Source of the DNA: Primula veris
Taxonomy: Eukaryota; Streptophyta; Magnoliopsida; Ericales; Primulaceae
Assembly: GCA_963682055.1 (NCBI GenBank)
Contig: OY821741.1
Coordinates: 15,009,197-15,073,196, forward strand
Length of the DNA: 64,000 nt
Reading direction: 5' to 3'
The number at the start of each line of letters is the position of its first letter. The first letter of the stretch is position 1. The notes under the pieces were generated by a model. It made no database searches. It was not told the DNA's origin and saw nothing but the letters and a program-made list of their open reading frames with translations. Position numbers and translations under genes: made by a program. Positions 11,561 through 21,292 of this stretch are shown here, one piece after another.

Positions 11561-11872
11561 ATGGCCTCTCCCAATGGTTCTACTGGTGACAACTCTCCTG
11601 AGTACATTGCTTACTTAGAAAACGAAGTCAAGATGGCTCGTAAGGTGAAGAGGAAGTTGGCTGTTGTGACAAAAAAGTTGTCTGATATGGACGCGGCTCA
11701 TCATGTGACGATGGCTGATCGGGATTGGGCCTTTGAGCGGATAAAGAGGCTCGAGGCTTCTCTGGATAAGCAAAGGGAAGCAAAAAGGGCTTATAAGCTT
11801 GCCTTCAAGGAGCTGCATGCTCGGTCCAAACCGGGGTCGGATGACGTTGAAGCTAGCTCTTCCTCGGAATAA
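11561..11872 (+). CDS. Antisense unit 1: small coiled-coil protein (103 aa)
   Basis: An intact 103-residue ORF from ATG 11561, antisense to the gypsy element and 275 bases from its 3' LTR. The product starts M-A-S-P-N-G-S-T-G-D-N-S-P-E-Y, is rich in charged heptad-like helix (about residues 17-92) and ends in an acidic serine run. A TATA box lies upstream and AATAAA at 11937-11942 downstream, so it looks like a complete short transcription unit. It is clearly paralogous to unit 2: both share the SPN...G-D-N-x-P-E-Y start, R-I-K-x-L-E-A-S, and R-A-Y-K-L-A-x-K-E. No known domain is recognised and function is unknown. A structural or nucleic-acid-binding helix is possible but not shown. Confidence 0.6.
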   Translation: MASPNGSTGDNSPEYIAYLENEVKMARKVKRKLAVVTKKLSDMDAAHHVTMADRDWAFERIKRLEASLDKQREAKRAYKLAFKELHARSKPGSDDVEASSSSE

Positions 11873-12102
11873 TTAGCTTTTGTAATTTCTTTTGTATTGG
11901 GTGTCATCACCAAGTTGTAACCGAATTATTAAAATTAATAAAATATTTCCTTATTCTCATTCTCGTATGTTTACTTTCTTAATACATCATTGGATGACGT
12001 AATTGGACCGAAACTGTTGTTAGTTAGCCATAAATGTTCTTGGGAAGCTTCAAGAGGGTTATCTTATTTCGAGATGACCTTTGATCTACCCCTTATTTCC
12101 CC

Positions 12103-12112
12103 TTATAAAAGG
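12103..12112 (+). promoter_or_regulatory. TATA box of antisense unit 2
   Basis: TTATAAAAGG, 49-58 bases before the ATG at 12161. Confidence 0.6.
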
Positions 12113-12160
12113 GGGGCTGTATCTGCTCCTTTGTATAATTCATTCTTTTATAACGAACCA

Positions 12161-12499
12161 ATGACTTCTCCTAATAGAACTAGTGGAGATAACCTTCCTG
12201 AGTACGTTGTTCATCTGGAGGAGGAGGTCAGGAAAGCGCGTATTCTCGAGAGGAGGGTTGCCTCTTTGACAATGGAAGCTCGCCGTGCTGTTGAAATGGA
12301 TGAGCGATTGGATGCCTTAGAGAGTGAATACCGGAGGTCCTTGATCGACAATATTTGGGCGCGTGATCGGATTAAGGAGCTTGAGGCCTCTAGGGATAGG
12401 CATGTGGCGTCCAAGAGGGCTTACAAATTGGCCCTCAAGGAAGTTTATACTCGGTCCAAGAAGAGGCCGGATGATGAAGCAGGCCATTCTGCTAAATAA
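12161..12499 (+). CDS. Antisense unit 2: small coiled-coil protein (112 aa), paralogue of unit 1
   Basis: An intact 112-residue frame from ATG 12161. I prefer this start to the in-frame upstream codon at 11990 because it sits just downstream of a TATA box and its N terminus matches unit 1 (M-T-S-P-N...S-G-D-N-L-P-E-Y versus M-A-S-P-N...T-G-D-N-S-P-E-Y). The rest is a long charged helix with the same R-I-K-E-L-E-A-S and R-A-Y-K-L-A-L-K-E blocks, ending in a basic-acidic tail. Unit 1 and unit 2 are a tandem duplication. Function is unknown. Confidence 0.6.
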   Translation: MTSPNRTSGDNLPEYVVHLEEEVRKARILERRVASLTMEARRAVEMDERLDALESEYRRSLIDNIWARDRIKELEASRDRHVASKRAYKLALKEVYTRSKKRPDDEAGHSAK

Positions 12500-12905
12500 T
12501 TCTCTTCTTTTTTGTAATTTCTTTTTGTTGACTGGCCTCTTGTAATGGAGTTCCAACAATCAATAATAATTCTTCTTTTTCTTGTTCTTATCTATTGTAT
12601 TTTCCCAATGCAATTTCTCTTTACTGCGCACGCGTGTGGGTTCATTAATGGGTTTTCTTGAGCCTTGTGCTTGATCTTATCCACTGGGTTCTCTCGAGCC
12701 CTGTGCAAAGAATATATTTAATATTCCTTGAGATTGTTGCACTTCCCCCTAACTATATGCATGTATCTCCTTTTCCAATATCTATTAAAATAACGCCATA
12801 AATGCAAGAGTCTCTTTTGAACAGCCGCGTCTCTTTAATGCGCACGCTTCTTTAAATCTTTTGGCGAACGATTGCGATTCTTCACCTCATGCCCTTATAC
12901 ATTTT

Positions 12906-12918
12906 CCTATAAATAACT
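12906..12918 (+). promoter_or_regulatory. TATA box of antisense unit 3
   Basis: CCTATAAATAACT, 75-87 bases before the ATG at 12993. Confidence 0.6.
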
Positions 12919-12992
12919 CCTTTGAAGCTTGTCTTTCTTCACAATCTCCTCATATATTCTCTGCTATATATATTCTTATTCTGTAAATTGCT

Positions 12993-13286
12993 ATGGCTTC
13001 TCCATTTTCCAGTTCTGCCTTGACTTTGCAAGTGGAGGCCTTTGAAGCCTCTTATGGCAATGCACTAAAGATGTTAAGAGATGCTGAGGTGGAGTTGGCA
13101 GTAATGCATGGTCACCATAAGGAGATGGTGAGGGAGTTGACTTGGCTGAGGGCCGATCTGGAATATAGCCGGCGTGCTCATCAGTCTTTAATTGATGAGA
13201 ACGAAGTTCTGAGGAGAAATCCTTCACTACAAGATGCTGCAAGTCCTGCAGGGCCCTCTCATCGATACCGACCAACTTCGCCCTAA
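12993..13286 (+). CDS. Antisense unit 3: small coiled-coil protein (97 aa)
   Basis: An intact 97-residue ORF with a TATA box upstream. It starts M-A-S-P-F like its neighbours, then forms a continuous helix with L-R-A-D-L-E and ends in a proline/serine-rich tail after N-E-V-L-R-R-N. Similarity to units 1 and 2 is limited to the start and to helix character, so common descent is plausible but unproven. It is followed by a 450-base T-rich stretch that reads as a 3' untranslated region. Function is unknown. Confidence 0.55.
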   Translation: MASPFSSSALTLQVEAFEASYGNALKMLRDAEVELAVMHGHHKEMVRELTWLRADLEYSRRAHQSLIDENEVLRRNPSLQDAASPAGPSHRYRPTSP

Positions 13287-13863
13287 TAATTTCTTTTTGC
13301 TTTATTCTCTTGCAATCTTCTTCTTTTTCTGTTTTATACTTTGTTCTCTCTATTTGAGCACCTTTCATTTTTCTTCTTCGTTTTCTTGATTGTTTTATAC
13401 TTTCTTCTCTCACACTTTTGAGGACTTTCTTCTTTTTCTTTTTCTTCTGTCTTATGTTTCTTTTCTTCGTACTTCTCTTTTTGTTTTATGTTTCTTTTCT
13501 TCGTATTTCCTGTTCGCTTGGCTCTTTGATGTAATCGATCCCCTTTGGATGTTTTGTCCTCTGATATAACAGATTTTCTTTTAAAGTTGTCCTCTGATGT
13601 AACGAATTTTCTTTTGATGTTGTCCTCTGATGTAATGAATGCCTGTGTATCCCATCTTATCAATGAAATATATATTTGCATCTTCTATTGCTCTTCTTTT
13701 TATGTTGTGCTTGTGGTTTGTCATTTTCTGGAATGTTGGATCTTCGAATTATCTTGTTATTTTTATTTCTTGCCGTACTGTAGTCATGTGATATCTGAGG
13801 CATGGCAGGTTGGTCAAAGATGCATGTTCCCAAGCATTGTCAGACCATGCCATACTATCTTTG

Positions 13864-13875
13864 CTCTATAAATAC
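13864..13875 (+). promoter_or_regulatory. TATA box of antisense unit 4
   Basis: CTCTATAAATAC, 102-113 bases before the ATG at 13977. Confidence 0.55.
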
Positions 13876-13976
13876 TCTTTCATCTTTTTTCAAGTTGTAT
13901 CATTACCTTGTATAAGCTTCTCTCCTCTATCTCTTACCCTTTCTTCTTTCTCTATTGGTATAATAACATTTCAAGA

Positions 13977-14456
13977 ATGTCTGAGCCAGTGGTGAGATAT
14001 CATGCTCAAATGAAGGACTTAGATGCTGAAGTGTCTCGGGTCCGTCATCACATGGCTAGACTAGAAAAGGAATATGGGGTTCTGGCTTTCAGTCAGTTTG
14101 ACTCATATCCCGAGGAGACCCTTAAGTGGACCGAGATCTCAGCCCTGAGTCGCCAGCTCGACCAGTTGTTGTTGCATAGAAATCATTTGGCTAACTCTTG
14201 GTATGAGGCCGAGGAAATTTGGGATCAAGCTTAGGAAGAGTTTGACAATGGTCCTCGGGGCCTAGCTAGCATGATGGTTAAGAATGCTCGGCTTAAGGAA
14301 CATATCACTGCCCTTACTAGGGAGAATGTCGCCCTTTCCCGGAAGAATGAGTGTTTGGTTGTCATGAACGACTCATACCAAGCTCGGTTAGATTGCTCTG
14401 CTCAGGTGGCCTTCTCTCGGTCTGGCAGTTCGGTTTTCCCGCCCATTGATCCTTAA
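13977..14456 (+). pseudogene. Antisense unit 4: coiled-coil protein with one in-frame stop (159 codons)
   Basis: From ATG 13977 the frame stays open for 159 codons except for a single TAG at 14232-14234. The text on both sides is continuous coiled coil (E-E-I-W-D-Q-A, stop, E-E-F-D), so the stop looks like a point mutation, probably CAG to TAG. Before the stop are helices with R-x-H-M-A-R-L-E-K-E-Y and S-R-Q-L-D-Q-L-L. After it come L-K-E-H-I-T-A-L-T-R-E-N and a short serine/proline end. Its own TATA box lies upstream. Function is unknown. Confidence 0.55.
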
Positions 14457-14662
14457 TTTAATAGGGCATGTTTTCTGATGTGTTTTTCCCACTTTGGAAA
14501 TTGTATTTTCTTTTCTGCATTTGAACTGTTGCACCTTTTCGTATTTTAGTTCCTTTTTTGTATTGTGAACTATTGCAACGCCTAGCACTTTGTGCCTTTT
14601 GTATTGTGAACCGTTGCAATGCCTCGTACTTTGTGCCTTTTCTTATTTCGTGCCCTTCGATT

Positions 14663-14674
14663 CCTTATAAATGC
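14663..14674 (+). promoter_or_regulatory. TATA box of antisense unit 5
   Basis: CCTTATAAATGC, 88-99 bases before the ATG at 14762. Confidence 0.55.
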
Positions 14675-14761
14675 TCGCTATTGTTTGCATTTCATCATTA
14701 ACTCTTCCTTTCCCTATCCTGTTTATTAATTTTTGTTTCTTCTAACTTGCTTTTATCTGAG

Positions 14762-15124
14762 ATGGCTCTCATCACTAGATCTGCTGCAAAAAAGAAATCC
14801 CTTCTTGAAGAGGAGCCTACTTATATGCTACCCCATCTCCCCGGTTTTGAGGACTTGACTCCTCTTTAGTTGAAAGAAATTGAGATGTCGTGGCTGAAAG
14901 CCGATCTTAAGTGTGCTCAGACTGAAGTAAGGAGGTTTAAACAGTATTGGGATGAGGAGGGTGCTGCTCGTTTTCAAGCCAAGCAGAAGTGCAAGTCTCA
15001 GTCTTACGCTTTGCAACAAACTGATATTGGTATTTCTTGCTTGATCAAGGAAAGGGATCATCTCAAAGAGCTCTTGGCGAAGAGGGATGCTGAGGAAGGT
15101 GGTAGTTCTAGGGTTCAAAAATAG
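14762..15124 (+). pseudogene. Antisense unit 5: coiled-coil protein with one in-frame stop (120 codons)
   Basis: ATG 14762 opens a frame with a basic N terminus (I-T-R-S-A-A-K-K-K), interrupted by TAG at 14867-14869 and then open to 15124. After the stop it reads as coiled coil (W-L-K-A-D-L-K-C-A-Q-T-E-V-R-R-F) with a C-terminal glycine/serine stretch. W-L-K/R-A-D-L is also present in unit 3, hinting at shared origin. A polyadenylation-like AATAAA lies at about 15311 after the stop. Confidence 0.55.
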
Positions 15125-15978
15125 AGTTTATTGTTTCTGTCTTCCTTTGGGTACAATATGTTGCTACCTTCACGGCAGAACTCCATGGTACTTCCCGCTT
15201 GATTAAGGAAAAACCTAAGGAGGATGCCAATGTGGATGGTTTTTGTAGTGATGTTTTTCTTATTTGGTTTAATTGGATCCGTTGTAACTGGTTGTTTTCC
15301 CCCTTGTGGATGAATAAAAGTAGTTTATTATATGCTTTTCCTTTTATTTTTCTCTACTTGGCTGTTTCTTTATTGTGAGACTATGTTATTTTCCTCAGTA
15401 TGGGCACCGTGCTTGTCCCCCTTATCCCCCCGGAGATCGTTGCTAGACTTGAGGCTGAAGTGCCGTCGAGCTAGGAACGGTCTTCGTTTATCTTGTTCAG
15501 TGTGCATGTGGTAATAAACTGTTTGGCGTCGAGGAACTTATACGGTGTTCACCCTCGGTGGTAATTATTGTTCCACACTGCTTGTATTAATATTGGTAGC
15601 GTATGTTGTAAGCTTTTCGTGGTGGGGTCCATTGGCCGTTTATATAGGTTCAATGATGTGAAGTGCATGGGTTAGTGGGCTAAGCTTTTGACGTGGTAAG
15701 ATCTGGAGCGTTGAAATTTGAAATATCTGTGTGTGTTGACTTTTATGTGGCTGAAAAGAGGGAAACCTCTGTGATACGAAAGGACGGTTAATATTTTATT
15801 CCCTTTATTGCGACGCCACTCCCTTATCTTTCCCTAGTAATTCTTTTTTATCTTACCTTTCTCCCATAATCTCCCCACCTTTTCTCTCTCTAGGGTTTGT
15901 CCTTCTCTCTAGAAAATATCTTCTGTTATCGTTTCTTAAGAGAAAAAATATCTCCAGAGCTGTATTCTCCCTACTATA
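15125..15978 (+). other. Spacer between antisense units 5 and 6; possible promoter
   Basis: No convincing ORF. Contains the 3' end of unit 5 (AATAAA near 15311), a CCATTGG / TTTATATAGG pair at 15629-15648 that could be a promoter, and a CT-rich leader (15850-15910) running up to the ATG at 15979. Confidence 0.45.
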
Positions 15979-18654
15979 ATGACTGTAAGTGTATCCAAGA
16001 TTACTGGGATCCTTTGTATGCTTCTTTGCTTGTTTGCTTAGTTTATTGGTCTTTAGTAGCATGTCTTCTAGGGAGTTGTCTGTATCCCAATATAGGTTTG
16101 TATTAGTTTGTTGAAGGTGGGTTTTCTGTATTGGATTGGAATTTTCTGTTTTGGTTTGTGGTTAAGCTTAGGTTGTATATGCTGGTGGGGTTCTTTGGTA
16201 TTTGTGGGGTTGGTGGATTATCGGTATTGGATTGGGATTTTCTGTTTTGGATGTGGTTAGGCTTACTGTCTATGTTGATTGGAAACTGTATGTGCTATTT
16301 GATTTCTGGTGTGGTTGTTTGTGTTGTACGTCTGGTTGTATGTGGTGTATTAATGGGTTGTTTGTTGTTGGTTTCGCAGGATTATTTCTCTCAATGCTTG
16401 GCTCAACTCGGTCGGTTTAACGAGGTAGATTTTCAAAAACGGGCAGGAATACCTGCCGATGTGCATGTTCGTCCGCCGAGGATCGTGGAGGAGGCGCATG
16501 GGCATGTGGCCGCAAATGAGGTAGCCCTTCGTTCATCGTCCTTGTTGACCGGTGGGTTAAAGCTCCCTCTTTCGGACTGGGTGGTCTCCTTCTTTGAGGC
16601 CTTCCAAATCGCTCCTTGTCAAGTCGGGCTGAATACGTACCGTATTCTCAACGGCATAAAGAAGCTGTCGGAATTGGCCAACGTGCCCGTGGAACTGAAG
16701 GATGTGCTCGGCATCTATGGGTTCCATTTTGAATTGAGGAGCTCGTATTTGAAGTCGGTGCGTTTCTTTGCCCGACTTGTTATTGATCTTATCGACACGA
16801 ACAAGGAACACAACCTTGGTATCGTGATCATGTCCGGGAACTGGTGTCCTCCTGGTCGCCAGATTCCTGCTCCCGTTGAGGCTGCTCTCGAACTGCCTAT
16901 TCTCGGTGCTCCCAATCTTGAGGCTTTTCCAGCTCTCTGGAAATGGTGGGGGCCTGGTCCCACTAAGCAGGCAGACAGCCGTGCCGCACCCAATTTGCTT
17001 GGGTATGTAGCCGAGCCGGGAAATAGGTGTGCCAATGCGCCTGTAATCCCCAAAGAAACTGAGGCGGACTTTCTTCTGGTTGTTAAGCCCCGCTTCATAG
17101 CTCTAAGTAAAAAAATTGTTCCGTCTACCCGGCGACGGTTGGTTGAGCCGCTGGAGGGGCCTGCTAAGAGGGCGAAGGTTACCGAGTTGTCGAGGAGTGA
17201 TGTGGTGCTAGAGGAGGGCACGGACTTGGAGGTGACGCAGGATTCCCCTCTATCAGCCTTCCCCCCCGAGGACAAGACATCTAAACCCGAGGGGAGCTTG
17301 GATGGGGGAGTGTTGTCTCCCTCAGAAGAGAGCCCAATATTGCCCGTCTCCGCCGAGGACAAGGAAGCTGACGACGAGGTACGTGTAATTGTTTTTGTTG
17401 GTTGTAATCTGTTGATTTTTCCATTCTTTATCTGTTATTCGTCTTTCAGTCTTTGACGTCTCTATTGGTTACGCTTGCCCTTGCCCGGTCTATGGGCATT
17501 GTTGTGTTTCAGGGGTCGTATCATGACTTGTTTGACAAGTTGAACTTTGATGATATGGAAGAGGATGTGATGACTCTTCCTATCCTCACGCCACCTCGGA
17601 TTGAGGAGGGGGTGGCCAAAGACGTGGCTCCTGAGGAGGTTGTCGGGAAGGAGGTGGTGGCCGGCGAGGAGGCTGATGTGGTTGCCGGGGAGGGTGAAGA
17701 CGAGAATACTGCAAAAGTGCAGGTGGACGGGGTGGCCATAACCCGTTATATTGCTAGGTGCAGCGGGAATCTGTTGGAGCAACCCCGAGCACTGAGGATG
17801 GGGTACACTGCTCTTATGCCCCTCACCTATAAGGATATCAAGGATATGGTTGCGCGGCCAACGGTGCCAGCCATTGAGCAGGTCAACGCTGACGTCCTCC
17901 GGGTATGCTTTATTTCTGTTAAAATTTAATTGCGACTTCCTTGGTTGGTATCTTATGTGGTCGTCTTGCAGGCTTTTCTAGGCACCGTTGAGCTGAGGGA
18001 TCGGTTTACGGCGCTGGAGGCCGAAAATAAGCGTTTGGCTGAACAGAATGCCAAGTTGCTGGCCGAAGAGAAAGCAGTGGCCGAAGATAAGGCGCGCACG
18101 CTGAGTGTGTCCAAGGAGTATGTCCGGTCGACGGATGAGAACTTGCTTCTTCACCAGGAGAATGATAAGCTTACGGCGGAGAAGGTGCTGTGGACCGCAG
18201 AGAAGGCCAAGCTGGAGGCCGAGAAGGGGCTCATGCTGGAGGAGAGTAAGAAGATGATGACTCTCTCCGAGGATCATGCCAAGCTTGAGGCTGAGAAAAA
18301 AACATTAGAGGCCCAAGTGTCATCTTTGAAAGCTGCGCAGGCACAGGAACGGGGTCAGTTCATGAGGAGTGCGAATTTCTATGCATTCAGCTATCATGTT
18401 CGGGCTCTGAATATGTCGAGAGTTCCTCTCTCTCATCCGTCCTGGTCGAAGTTTGCTTATCCAGCAAGTCGTGTTGCGCCTCCTTTGCCCAAAGATTGGG
18501 CAAATATTCAGGATGAGGAGATGCCTCGTATGCCGGGCAATCGACCTCTTTTGCGCCCCGACCGCATTCTGGGTCAGGTTCCTCGACTCCTCGAGCTGAG
18601 ACTCCTCAGGGACCTTCCATTCCTCAGACTTCTCCCCCACAGGTTGATCCTTGA
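15979..18654 (+). pseudogene. Antisense unit 6: spliced gene resembling plant 'putative gypsy-type transposon' proteins
   Basis: The largest gene of the cassette has four inferred exons: 15979-15984, 16380-17378, 17450 (or 17513) to 17902, and 17972 to about 18654. All junctions are GT-AG and keep frame (M-T then D-Y-F-S-Q-C-L...). The N-terminal half (P-L-S-D-W-V-V-S-F-F-E-A-F near codon 60, I-A-P-C-Q-V-G-L-N-T-Y-R-I-L after it, G-N-W about codon 150) resembles the domain known from plant proteins annotated as putative gypsy-type transposon (Pfam Transposase_28 as I recall; unconfirmed). The middle is acidic and disordered; the last exon is a long coiled coil (L-E-A-E-N-K-R-L-A-E-Q-N...). 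A one-base frameshift near 18535 separates this from a serine/proline tail ending at TGA 18652-18654. Such antisense ORFs are known in Tat elements (Grande, Retand). Confidence 0.65.
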
Positions 18655-18890
18655 TCCAACGTCTTTTGTAAATGTTAGATGTAGGTATTGTTTCGGAGCC
18701 CGGTTTGTGGGCCGTTGTATCAATCATGAAATTCTTTTGGGAAAGTTTATAATATTTTTGCTCCGTTGTCGCCTGTTTGGTTTATCTTCTGTTTGGGTTT
18801 TCGGTTTCGTTGTGCTTTATTGTTTGTCGGTAGTCTTCGTATGTTTGAAGGTCATAACAATCGTGTCAGGTACCGGTTAACCCTCTAGCC

Positions 18891-19463
18891 ATGGTGGTCT
18901 GGTCCCGACCAGGTGGTATTGTAGGTGAGCGGTTAGGTAACCATGAGAGTCGTAGTTCGTCGCTTATTGCTGAACTTAATTCGGCTCGTCGTGAGATTAA
19001 GGAGTTAACATCTCATAACGTGGGCTTAGCTACCCGGTTACACAAGTTGGGTGAGAAGTTCAGTAAGAAGACAGCCCACTATACTGTAAACAAGGGAAAT
19101 GTCAAAGAGCTTCTCGGTGCACTTCGGCGTTCTCGGGATGAAGCTCGGGGCCGGGTAACAAGTTTGAACTTGGTATTAGGGGCCGTTTATGAGGATGCGG
19201 ACTTGTTGCTATCCTTCGTCAAGGCTTATTGGGCCCGATGTCGTGCACTAGAGGTGTACGAGTATGTGAAAGGTAGGTGTGGTGTTACCCGAGTAGAGCG
19301 TATGGTGGATGCAATGGCTGGGGTAACTGAGACCACGACTGCCTTGAAACTCTTGGATGCTTCTGTGAAGGATCTTTTGGGGACGCAGATAGTCTCGCTG
19401 CGGGACATTCATTTTGATGACGATGTAGAGACCTCGGCTTCTGTCGAGGGCTTATCTGATTAG
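18891..19463 (+). CDS. Antisense unit 7: coiled-coil protein (190 aa)
   Basis: An intact 190-residue ORF from ATG 18891. The first third is coiled coil (I-A-E-L-N-S-A-R-R-E-I-K-E-L). The rest is helical, with A-Y-W-A-R-C-R-A-L-E and a C-terminal acidic segment (F-D-D-D-V-E-T). No domain is recognised. No TATA box is evident directly upstream, so it may be read through from unit 6, whose stop is about 240 bases away. The overall plan (helix, compact middle, acidic end) resembles unit 8, without clear sequence identity. Confidence 0.5.
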   Translation: MVVWSRPGGIVGERLGNHESRSSSLIAELNSARREIKELTSHNVGLATRLHKLGEKFSKKTAHYTVNKGNVKELLGALRRSRDEARGRVTSLNLVLGAVYEDADLLLSFVKAYWARCRALEVYEYVKGRCGVTRVERMVDAMAGVTETTTALKLLDASVKDLLGTQIVSLRDIHFDDDVETSASVEGLSD

Positions 19464-19502
19464 CTGAGATTAATAGTAGCTTCGATTGATTTGTCTTTTG
19501 CA

Positions 19503-19516
19503 ACTTATATAAAAGT
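19503..19516 (+). promoter_or_regulatory. TATA box of antisense unit 8
   Basis: ACTTATATAAAAGT, 91-104 bases before the ATG at 19607. A polypyrimidine-TATAG stretch at 19580-19593 could also be a 3' splice site of a leader intron. Confidence 0.5.
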
Positions 19517-19606
19517 ATTCTCTATTTTGATTTCCTGTCTTTTCCCCTTACGACGAATATTCATGCCTTCTCCCCCCTTCTATTTTTTTTATAGGCACCT
19601 GCTACT

Positions 19607-20241
19607 ATGTCACATCAGGCTGGTTCTCCGGGCCTTGCTAGTCCGGGGCAAGGACCTACTGGTGCTGCCGGGACGAGGCCTCATCTAGTGTGGCTAGTGA
19701 AGTGCGGGCCAATTGGCTTTATATCGATCTGATGGGCAAGAATGACAAACTACATGGTCAGTGTGCCCAACTTAAGGCAAAGCTGAAAACCCAGGCTGCG
19801 TCATTTCATGATTACGTTCGACGTGCCGAGCATGTAGTTGAAGTTCAGGAGCGCCAGTTAGACCGATATTGGCGTTTAAAGGACAATTACTTCGGAAAAT
19901 TAAAGTCGTTGGTAACCCGAGCCAATATGTTGGTGAAGTATTTTCGTTTATCCCGAACTAGGTATGATGCATCGGCAGCCATGACCGAAGTTCGCCATCT
20001 TCCCTTTGACGATGCTCGCCGTAAGGAAGTTTCGGATGCTCATGAGATCGCGAAAGGAGCCGAGTTCTCCGCTCGGCTTGATGTGCTAAAATGCATTGGC
20101 GTTCATACCACCAACTTTAATGCCCTTATTTCTGAGGAGCGTTTTGATGGTGAGGAGACCAATGGGGATACGGCGACGGATGACGAAGAGGTTGTGCTCG
20201 GTCAATTGTCGGCGTATTCATCATGTAGCAGCTCTTCGTAG
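19607..20241 (+). pseudogene. Antisense unit 8: coiled-coil protein with a frameshift
   Basis: ATG 19607 opens a glycine/proline-rich N terminus (S-H-Q-A-G-S-P-G-L-A-S-P-G). At about 19680 the frame must change to continue into the long open frame that runs 19690-20241 (S-V-A-S-E-V-R-A-N-W...). That frame has a coiled coil (L-K-A-K-L-K-T-Q), a helical middle with A-N-M-L-V-K-Y-F-R-L-S-R-T-R-Y, and an acidic tail ending in a serine run like unit 1. One small indel explains the break. It lies nearest to the pol 3' end, just before the 74-bp array. Function is unknown. Confidence 0.5.
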
Positions 20242-20472
20242 GTTTATTTATTTTTCGAGTATTGTTGCCCCCATAATGCGGACTAGTATCATTTGCTTCA
20301 TTTCTTTATTCATGTATTGAACATTGTCATTGCCTTGGTGATATGTCATTGATTGGATTGATGTTCCTTTGTTTTCTTTGCTTGGTACTTGGTCGCCTCC
20401 GTAATGCGGGCTTGAACTATTCTTCTCTTTTTTGATCCTTTCTTACCGGATGAATTGGTACCTGCATGTGTG

Positions 20473-21204
20473 CCTCCGGTTCGTTGGAGGACTTCTTAGG
20501 GACTTAAACCCTGTTGCCTCCGGTTTGTTGGAGGACTTGAGTATTCCTAGGCACTTTCTTAGACATGCCATGTTGGGAATGAGTAACGTGCCTCCGGTTC
20601 ATTGGAGGACTTGTGTATTCCTAGGCACTTTCTTAGACATGCCATGTTGGGAATTAGTAACATGCCTCCGGTTCATTGGAGGACTTGTGTATTCCTAAGT
20701 ACTTGCTTAGACATGCCATGTTGGGAATTAGTAACGTGCCTCCGGTTCGTTGGAGGACTTGGGTATTCCTAGGCACTTTCTTAGACATGCCATGTTGGGA
20801 ATTAGTAACGTACCTCCGGTTCGTTGGAGGACTTGGGTATTCCTAGGCACTTTCTTAGACATGCCATGTTGGGAATTAGTAACTTGCCTGCGGTTCATTG
20901 GAGGACTTGGGTATTCCTAGGCACTTACTTAGACATGCCATGTTGGGAATTAGTAACGTGCCTCCGGTTCGTTGGAGGACGTGTATTCCTAGGCACTTTC
21001 TTAGACATGCCATGTTGGGAATTAGTAACGTGCCTCCGGTTCGTTAGAAGACTTGTGTATTCCTAGGCACTTTCTTAGACATGCCATGTTGGGAATTAGT
21101 AACGTGCCTCCGGTTCGTTGGAGGACTTGTGTATTCCTAGGAACTTTCTTAGACATGCCATGTTGGGAATTAGTAATGTGCCTCCGGTTCGTTGGAGGAC
21201 TTGT
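20473..21204. repeat. 74-bp tandem array in the gypsy 3' region
   Basis: CCTCCGGTT marks start at 20473, 20517, 20591, 20665, 20739, 20813, 20887, 20961, 21033, 21107 and 21181. The period is 74 bp except for a short first unit (44 bp) and one of 72 bp. Each unit holds GTTCRTTGGAGGAC, ATTCCTAGGCACTTTCTTAGA and CATGCCATGTTGGGAAT. It lies between the integrase end and the antisense cassette. Tat-lineage elements (Ogre) are known to form tandem repeats in this 3' region that can seed satellites. The ORFs running through it are repeat artefacts. Confidence 0.92.
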
Positions 21205-21292
21205 TAGACAGTATGACAAAAAATTTTATTTATTCAAAAGATAATGTCATTATGAAGCAGAGGTAAGGTATTACCTGTAATGGTAAGCTAGC

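Noticed and set aside
16202..16420. Hydrophobic ORF resembling a membrane protein before antisense unit 6
   Set aside because: It falls almost wholly in the inferred intron 15985-16379 and its hydrophobicity comes from T/G-rich intron sequence.
16715..17362. 215-codon minus-strand ORF opposite antisense unit 6
   Set aside because: Shadow of the conserved plus-strand exon; no family resemblance and not in the gypsy gag-pol frame order.
20432..21244. Several ORFs through the 74-bp array and a CRISPR-like look
   Set aside because: The period is not a multiple of three and units are directly adjacent without unique spacers, so neither coding nor CRISPR; this is a eukaryotic tandem repeat.
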